A stretch of 5,752 bases of DNA from an uncultured Caryophanales bacterium (lineage in GTDB: Bacteria > Bacillota_I > Bacilli_A > RFN20 > CAG-826). The position numbers and the translations under genes were made by a program. The stretch is from positions 1 to 5,752 of the forward strand of contig CAMIVH010000056.1 of the NCBI GenBank assembly GCA_946401755.1, written 5' to 3'. Below are positions 1-3,927 of the stretch, piece after piece. The notes below the pieces were generated by a model, which worked only from the letters and a program-made list of their open reading frames with translations, did no database searches and had not been told where the DNA came from. How positions within the stretch are numbered: the first letter of the stretch is position 1; every line of letters starts with the position of its first letter.

Positions 1-393
1 CCAGCGGTTGATCCATTAAATAGTTCATCTACAGCCTTAGAACCTGCTATCGTTGGTCAAGAACACTATGATGTCGCTAGAGGCGTTATCGAAACACTTG
101 AAAGATATAAAGAATTAAGTGATATCATCGCCATCCTTGGTATGGATGAACTAAGTGATGAAGATAAAAAGATTGTTGCTAGAGCAAGAAAGATTAGAAA
201 CTTCCTTTCTCAACCTTTCCATGTCGCAGCAAGATTCAATGGTACAGAAGGTATCTTCGTTAAACGTGAAGATACAGTCCGTTCCTTTAAGGCTATCTTA
301 GATGGTGAAGCAGATGATCTTCCAGAAATTGCCTTCTTATATGTTGGTACTATTGAAGAAGCCAGAAGAAAAGCGGAGTCCTATAAACAATGA
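1..393 (+). CDS. atpD: F1F0 ATP synthase subunit beta, C-terminal 130 residues (5' truncated by window edge)
   Basis: Frame 1 is open from the first base and ends in TGA at 391-393. The 130 visible residues are the end of the catalytic beta subunit of F1 ATPase, which makes ATP on the cytoplasmic side of the membrane from the proton (or sodium) gradient. The fragment opens with PAVDPLNSSS, followed by VGQEHYD, the helical stretch RYKELSDIIAILGMDELS, then ARARKIRNFLSQPF, all family hallmarks. The DELS-x-ED segment (fragment residues 49-55) is the beta-subunit lever that contacts gamma and epsilon during rotation. The Walker A and B motifs lie upstream, outside the window. An internal ATG at 142 codes for the Met of this lever and is not a start. 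The stop overlaps the atpC start (ATGA), the usual atpD-atpC order, so translational coupling is likely. Identity is secure; only the 5' boundary is unseen. Confidence 0.98.
   Translation, partial: PAVDPLNSSSTALEPAIVGQEHYDVARGVIETLERYKELSDIIAILGMDELSDEDKKIVARARKIRNFLSQPFHVAARFNGTEGIFVKREDTVRSFKAILDGEADDLPEIAFLYVGTIEEARRKAESYKQ
375..378 (+). promoter_or_regulatory. Ribosome binding site of atpC, inside atpD
   Basis: A GGAG core lies 11 bases before the atpC ATG at 390, within the last codons of atpD. It supports the ATG that overlaps the atpD stop as the true atpC start. Its position means ribosomes finishing atpD can hand over directly to atpC. Confidence 0.6.
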
Positions 394-791
394 GTACTTT
401 CCTTTTAGAAATATTTACACCTTTTGGCAAATACTATGACCGTTATGTAGATGAATTAGTCATCCAAACAGACGATTATGTTTTAGGTATATTACCTAAC
501 CATACCCCATTAGTGTCTAAAGTAAAGGTTTCTAAAATGTTCATCATCCAAAATGGCGATAGAAAGTGCTATGCTATCGGCGAAGGCTTACTCAATATTT
601 CTAAAGATGGTGTCACTCTTCTTTTAGAGTCCATTGAAAGCAAAGACGATATCGATATCGATAGAGCAAGGGACGCGAAAAAGAGAGCTGAAGAGCGTTT
701 AGCGACTTTAGTTAATATTGACGTAGAAAGAGCCCAAAGAGCGCTCAATAGGGCTAATAACCGTATTAGCGTCTATGAAAACGACGATTAG
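390..791 (+). CDS. atpC: F1F0 ATP synthase subunit epsilon
   Basis: This 133-residue protein has the usual length and layout of bacterial epsilon: an N-terminal beta-sandwich (about residues 1-85, with the family signature LGILPNHTPLVS at 32-43 and the GEGLLNI strand near 64-70) and a C-terminal two-helix hairpin (about 86-133). Epsilon sits on the central stalk with gamma and can block ATP hydrolysis when the hairpin extends towards alpha/beta. The hairpin carries I88-D-I-D-R-A93, matching the I/L-D-x-x-R-A ATP-binding motif described for thermophilic Bacillus epsilon. E83, R99, R121 and R125 fall where the other known ATP contacts are expected. ATP sensing is therefore inferred, not shown. 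The start ATG overlaps the atpD stop by 4 bases. The TAG stop at 789-791 overlaps the Shine-Dalgarno sequence of ppa. Confidence 0.97.
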   Translation: MSTFLLEIFTPFGKYYDRYVDELVIQTDDYVLGILPNHTPLVSKVKVSKMFIIQNGDRKCYAIGEGLLNISKDGVTLLLESIESKDDIDIDRARDAKKRAEERLATLVNIDVERAQRALNRANNRISVYENDD

Positions 792-795
792 GAGG
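790..795 (+). promoter_or_regulatory. Strong Shine-Dalgarno site of ppa, overlapping the atpC stop
   Basis: AGGAGG at 790-795 is a perfect anti-16S match, with 7 bases between it and the ppa ATG at 803. Its first two bases are the last two of the atpC TAG stop codon. It fixes the ppa start. It is the strongest ribosome binding site in the window, so ppa is probably translated well on its own even though it follows atpC in the same transcript. Confidence 0.85.
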
Positions 796-802
796 AACTT
801 AT

Positions 803-1366
803 ATGCATTCCTGGCATGATGTAAAAATCTCTAGAGTAACACCAACTGACTTTTTAGCGGTCATCGAAATATCTAAGGGTAGTAAAAATAAATACGAACT
901 TGATAAAGAAACAGGTCACCTCATCTTAGACCGTGTTCTTTTCACATCTACTCACTATCCTCAAAACTATGGTTTCATCCCACGTACATTCGCGGATGAC
1001 TATGACCCACTTGATGTCTTAGTTCTCTGCAGTGAACCAATTATTCCTATGTCCATGGTGGAATGTACACCTATTGGTGTCCTTATTATGACTGATAATG
1101 GTCTTAATGATGAAAAGATTATCGCTGTCGCTAAAAACGATCCATTCTATAACGGCTATAACGACATCAGTGAAATTCCTTCTCACATCATGGATGAAAT
1201 CAAACACTTCTTCATGGTTTATAAATCCTTAGAAGGTAAAGATACTTCAGTCGAAGTATTTAAAGATAGAAAAGCCGCGGAAGAAATTATCCAACGTAGC
1301 TTAGATAAATATCATCACGATATCGAACCACGCATTACCGCGGAAAGAAAAGCAAGAGGCTATTAA
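803..1366 (+). CDS. ppa: Inorganic pyrophosphatase, family I (soluble)
   Basis: This 187-residue protein is a cytoplasmic, metal-dependent family I pyrophosphatase (PPi + H2O to 2 Pi), which pulls forward nucleic acid synthesis, aminoacylation and other PPi-releasing reactions. The active-site signature D66-Y-D68-P-L-D71-V is present. The other catalytic positions known from the E. coli enzyme can be matched: E22, K30, E32 and R44 in the N-terminal strands, Y56, then D98, D103 and K105 in the TDNGLNDEK loop, and Y140-K141. No key residue is missing, and the length is slightly above the usual 170-185. It follows atpC by 11 bases with a strong Shine-Dalgarno site and overlaps trmL by one base. 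Family I differs from the manganese-dependent family II enzyme (PpaC) of Bacillus subtilis, which helps to place the host outside the core Bacillales. Placement behind the ATP synthase operon suggests co-transcription. Confidence 0.96.
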   Translation: MHSWHDVKISRVTPTDFLAVIEISKGSKNKYELDKETGHLILDRVLFTSTHYPQNYGFIPRTFADDYDPLDVLVLCSEPIIPMSMVECTPIGVLIMTDNGLNDEKIIAVAKNDPFYNGYNDISEIPSHIMDEIKHFFMVYKSLEGKDTSVEVFKDRKAAEEIIQRSLDKYHHDIEPRITAERKARGY

Positions 1367-1878
1367 TGCTTCATATCGTCTTATATCGTCCAGAAAAACC
1401 ACAAAACACTGGTAACATTATGCGTACATGTGTCGCTATTCACGCCACATTACACATTATTGGACCATTAACTTTTTCTATTGATTCAAAAGACTTAAAA
1501 AGAGTGGGCATGGACTATATTGATGATTTAAAGATGCATTATTATCCTGACTACGAATCATTCGTAAAAGAAAACCCTAATGCGGATATCTATTACGTCA
1601 CTAGATACGCTAGAACAGTTTATTCCACATATGATTTAAGCAATCCTTCAAGAAACATCTATTTAATGTTTGGAAGAGAATCAACTGGTATTCCTCATGA
1701 CATCTTAAGAAGTCATGAAGATAGATTAATGCGTATTCCTATGGTCCCTGAAGCAAGAAGCTTAAACTTATCTAACTGTGTCGCTTTAGTGGCCTATGAA
1801 GTCCTTAGACAACAAAAGTTCCCTGACTTAGCGACAGAGGAAGCAATTAAAGGACCAGATTTCTTATTTAAAGATTAA
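1366..1878 (+). CDS. trmL: tRNA (cytidine/uridine(34)-2'-O)-methyltransferase, SPOUT family
   Basis: This 170-residue SPOUT (trefoil-knot) methyltransferase resembles TrmL, formerly CspR/YibK. Known members transfer a methyl group from S-adenosylmethionine to the 2'-O of the wobble base of certain tRNA-Leu species. Motif 1 is P12-Q-N-T-G-N-I-M-R20-T-C near the N terminus. The cofactor-binding knot shows FGRESTGIP (102-110), then RIPM (123-126) and RSLNLSNCVALVAYE (131-145). E. coli TrmL is 157 residues; the extra length here is a short C-terminal tail after the last knot helix. The start is set by the homology of its first residues (LHIVLYRPEKPQNTGN) and by TAATG overlap with the ppa stop; GAGG at 1356-1359 is a weak ribosome binding site. 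The gene ends inside the overlapping stop pair shared with the opposing rqcH. The substrate tRNA is inferred from the family. Confidence 0.93.
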   Translation: MLHIVLYRPEKPQNTGNIMRTCVAIHATLHIIGPLTFSIDSKDLKRVGMDYIDDLKMHYYPDYESFVKENPNADIYYVTRYARTVYSTYDLSNPSRNIYLMFGRESTGIPHDILRSHEDRLMRIPMVPEARSLNLSNCVALVAYEVLRQQKFPDLATEEAIKGPDFLFKD

Positions 1879-1889
1879 TAGTCTTTTTT
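1870..1889 (+). terminator. Weak candidate intrinsic terminator at the end of trmL
   Basis: AAAGATT (1870-1876) can pair with AGTCTTT (1880-1886), with one G-U wobble and a 3-base loop, and the T-run 1884-1889 follows or overlaps the stem. Only one G-C pair is present, so the hairpin is unstable. The T-run serves only plus-strand transcription; nothing equivalent follows the rqcH stop on the minus strand. The stem straddles both stop codons. It is reported because no other terminator is visible between the convergent genes. Confidence 0.25.
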
Positions 1890-3248
1890 ATTAGAAAGTA
1901 ATGCGACTGTTTCTTCTCTTACTTTATTTAAAGTAATAGTGGAATAGTTAAGTAAATTAGCCTCGCCTAAAGCGTGGCCTTTTTTAACGTTTTTCATGTT
2001 GGCAATCATAATATCGCCCGCTGTTTTATTAGAAAGAATTAAACAGAGCTCCGCGGCGACGAGTTTGACATCATTGCTTGGATTTGGATTATGAATGATA
2101 ACATGGGCTCCGTGATAGTCTTTAATATGTAAATACCAGTCATCTTTATTAGCAATCTTAAATGTTAATTCGTTATTAGATGAAGCATTCTTTCCAAAGG
2201 AAATCTTCACATTATCATAAATAATATATGAACATCTAATTGGTAAGAGTTTCTTCTTTAAATGTTGCTTTGGTAAAAGTTCTTGGGATAAAGAGAATAG
2301 TTCCTCATCATCCATATATTGAGAGCTCACTAAAAGATAGGAGAGATAGTCTTCCTCTTCCTTGGCTTTATTAACTTCTAATTCCGCCATCTCGATAGTG
2401 CGTTTACTCTTCTTATATTTCTTAAACATCGCATTAGCGTTTTCAACGATGCTTTTAGAATTATCTAATTGGATGTTGTTATCTCTAAGATATTCATCTA
2501 AAAGCTCTTTATCAGATTGGAACGCTAATAAGTAATTACCATGATCAGCATCGTTTAGATGTTCTTTCGCGGATTCTATTTCTTGAGCTAAAACAACGCT
2601 CTTTTTACTAAGTGATTTAATACGACTTTTAATGTAACGATAGAGTGGTGTGAACTTTTCTTTCTTATGCACTTGTAAAGCGTTTTCATAATAGTTCACT
2701 GCTTGTTTTTTAATTTCTTCTAAAGAAGGAATTTCATCTTCCTCTTTTAAAACGCCCTTATTAGGATATTCATAAGTTAAGCCATTTAATATTGGTCTAG
2801 CGCTTGTGACGCTAGCGTAATGTAAGGCATGGATAATCTTATTCTCTTCATTCACGAATAAGAGATTTGCTCTTTGAGGAATGCATTCTAAATATAAGTG
2901 GGTCACGACCTTTTCATAGTAGTCGTTAGCCTTTTGAATCACAAACTCAACAATACGGTCGTCATTATTAAGATTAATGTCCACAATATAGGCATCCTTT
3001 AAGAATTTTCTTAAAGATTCGTTTAAATTACCCATAATTGTGGGTTCAACTTTCTTAACATTAATCAACGCTAAAAATGGGTGCTGATGATTAAGAGAAA
3101 TGAGCAACTTTTCATCTTTAATCATCGATAACGTACATAAAAAATCATGAGAATTAATCACAGTAATATTGTTGATACGACATCCTATGATTTTCTTTCT
3201 TAATTCATCGATAACTTTCTTGAAAGAAGAGTAAGAATAATAGTTCAT
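1875..3248 (-). CDS. rqcH: RqcH/FbpA-family NFACT protein (ribosome-associated quality control), short form
   Basis: This 457-residue protein is a bacterial Rqc2/RqcH homologue. RqcH binds 50S subunits carrying stalled peptidyl-tRNA and recruits tRNA-Ala to add a C-terminal alanine tail as a degradation mark. Visible parts are NFACT-N (about 1-165) with the D97-R98 pair known to be needed for tRNA binding, a helical HhH-like region (about 170-250), a charged helical/coiled-coil section (about 255-333, including NANAMFKKYKKSKR near 270-283), and NFACT-R (about 334-457). NFACT-R shows G352-K-N354, N358-N359-x-L361 and the D370-W371-x-x-H374-x-K-D-x-x-G380-x-H382-V core. B. subtilis RqcH is about 570 residues, so the middle is clearly shorter here. 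The ATG at 3248 starts a few residues before the conserved region. No clear Shine-Dalgarno site precedes it. Database names such as fibronectin-binding protein refer to the same family. It is divergent from gmk and convergent with trmL. Confidence 0.92.
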   Translation of the reverse strand: MNYYSYSSFKKVIDELRKKIIGCRINNITVINSHDFLCTLSMIKDEKLLISLNHQHPFLALINVKKVEPTIMGNLNESLRKFLKDAYIVDINLNNDDRIVEFVIQKANDYYEKVVTHLYLECIPQRANLLFVNEENKIIHALHYASVTSARPILNGLTYEYPNKGVLKEEDEIPSLEEIKKQAVNYYENALQVHKKEKFTPLYRYIKSRIKSLSKKSVVLAQEIESAKEHLNDADHGNYLLAFQSDKELLDEYLRDNNIQLDNSKSIVENANAMFKKYKKSKRTIEMAELEVNKAKEEEDYLSYLLVSSQYMDDEELFSLSQELLPKQHLKKKLLPIRCSYIIYDNVKISFGKNASSNNELTFKIANKDDWYLHIKDYHGAHVIIHNPNPSNDVKLVAAELCLILSNKTAGDIMIANMKNVKKGHALGEANLLNYSTITLNKVREETVALLSNKKDY

Positions 3249-3254
3249 ATCGTT

Positions 3255-3283
3255 ATCTTAACAAAAAAGTTGAACATAGTTAA
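3255..3283 (-). promoter_or_regulatory. Candidate promoter of rqcH, possibly giving a leaderless mRNA
   Basis: On the minus strand, TTAACT (3283-3278, 4/6 to the -35 consensus) and TAAGAT (3260-3255, 4/6 to the -10 consensus) are 17 bases apart. Normal spacing would place the transcription start near 3248, the A of the rqcH ATG, which fits the missing Shine-Dalgarno site. Both hexamers lie in the arms of the 3256-3285 inverted repeat. AT-rich DNA gives such matches by chance, so confidence is modest. Confidence 0.35.
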
Positions 3284-3285
3284 GA
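3256..3285. repeat. Inverted repeat in the rqcH-gmk divergent region
   Basis: TCTTAAC (3256-3262) and GTTAAGA (3279-3285) are perfect 7-bp inverted repeats separated by 16 bases, with arm centres 23 bases (about two helical turns) apart. This spacing suits a dimeric regulator contacting one face of DNA. Alternatively the symmetry comes from two opposed promoters: on the plus strand the arms supply TTAACA (3258-3263) and TAAGAA (3281-3286), 17 bases apart; on the minus strand they supply TTAACT and TAAGAT, also 17 apart. The plus-strand version would give gmk a leader of about 48 bases. Confidence 0.45.
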
Positions 3286-3302
3286 AAATAGGGTAAGAGG
3301 TG

Positions 3303-3331
3303 TTGCCTTATTAAGCAATTTCCTATAAAAT
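3303..3331 (+). promoter_or_regulatory. Candidate promoter of the gmk-priA unit
   Basis: TTGCCT (3303-3308, 4/6 to -35) and TAAAAT (3326-3331, 5/6 to -10, within TATAAAAT) have a 17-base spacer. The predicted start, about 3338-3340, leaves at most 3 bases before the gmk ATG at 3341, so the mRNA would be almost leaderless. If an upstream promoter is used instead, AGG at 3332-3334 could act as a weak Shine-Dalgarno site 6 bases before the ATG. By eye it is the best-matching promoter in this 92-base gap. Confidence 0.4.
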
Positions 3332-3340
3332 AGGTAGGCT

Positions 3341-3913
3341 ATGAAAAAAGGGTTATTGATTATTCTTAGTGGTCCATCAGGTGTCGGCAAAGGCACTGTC
3401 AGAAAATACATTATGAATCGTGAGTTATTCCCGATGGTATTTTCCGTGTCAATGACCACCAGAGAACCACGCGCCACTGAGACCAATGGTGTGGAATACT
3501 ACTTCGTTAGTAAAGAAGAGTTCCAAAGAAATATTGATAACGATAACTTCCTTGAATGGGCGGAATTCGTTGGTAACCGTTATGGTACACCAAAGAGCAT
3601 TGTTGAAGAGCTTCGTAATGAAGGTAAAAACGTCTTACTTGAGATTGAAATCAATGGTGCGGAGCAAGTGCTCTCGAAGGTTAAAGATGATAGAGTCGTT
3701 TCCTTCTATTTGAAACCGCCATCAATGAAGCAATTAGAAGCACGTATTAGAAAGAGAAAATCTGAACCTGAAGACGTCATAAAAAAACGTTTAGCGAAAG
3801 CGGAAGCCGAAATGGAAAAAGCTAAGAATTATGATTTCGTTGTGATGAACGATCGTATTAATCGCGCTGGTGATGAAATTATAAAAATCCTTAAGGAATT
3901 TGATAGAGACTAA
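3341..3913 (+). CDS. gmk: Guanylate kinase
   Basis: This 190-residue cytoplasmic kinase converts GMP (and dGMP) plus ATP to GDP plus ADP, feeding GTP, dGTP and (p)ppGpp pools. The P-loop G11-P-S-G-V-G-K17-G-T is near the N terminus, so no later start is possible. The GMP-binding domain has S37-M-T-T-R41-E-P-R44 and NGVEYYFV (49-56), then FLEWAEFVGNRYGTP (70-84) with E72 and Y81 at GMP-contact positions, and LEIEINGAEQV (100-110). The lid/adenine region contains RIRKRKSEPEDVIKKRL, with arginines for phosphate binding. Members are usually about 200-207 residues, so this is a compact but complete version. It begins the plus-strand unit, divergent from rqcH, and priA follows after 14 bases. In Bacillus, rpoZ and coaBC lie between gmk and priA; they are absent here. 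Confidence 0.96.
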   Translation: MKKGLLIILSGPSGVGKGTVRKYIMNRELFPMVFSVSMTTREPRATETNGVEYYFVSKEEFQRNIDNDNFLEWAEFVGNRYGTPKSIVEELRNEGKNVLLEIEINGAEQVLSKVKDDRVVSFYLKPPSMKQLEARIRKRKSEPEDVIKKRLAKAEAEMEKAKNYDFVVMNDRINRAGDEIIKILKEFDRD

Positions 3914-3927
3914 AGAGACGGTAGAAC

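Noticed and set aside
142..393. A separate 83-residue gene starting at ATG 142
   Set aside because: The frame is open upstream to base 1 and the whole translation is AtpD; this ATG is the internal Met before the DELS lever.
650..663. Perfect 14-bp palindrome TATCGATATCGATA in atpC
   Set aside because: It results from alternating GAT and ATC codons for D-I-D-I-D in the conserved ATP-binding motif, so coding constraint explains it without a DNA-binding site.
1019..1207. 62-codon open frame on the minus strand inside ppa
   Set aside because: It lies antisense within a fully conserved pyrophosphatase, with no recognisable motif or ribosome binding site.
3249..3340. Riboswitch or structured small RNA in the rqcH-gmk gap
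   Set aside because: The 92 bases contain no recognisable aptamer core or stable GC-rich stem; only promoter-like hexamers and one short inverted repeat are visible.
3280..3486. 68-codon minus-strand open frame over the gmk 5' end
   Set aside because: It covers the P-loop coding region of gmk in antisense and resembles no known protein; it is a by-product of gmk codon use.
3486..3713. 75-codon plus-strand open frame inside gmk
   Set aside because: It is an alternative frame of a gene whose own frame is uninterrupted and conserved throughout, so it is neither a frameshift nor a separate gene.
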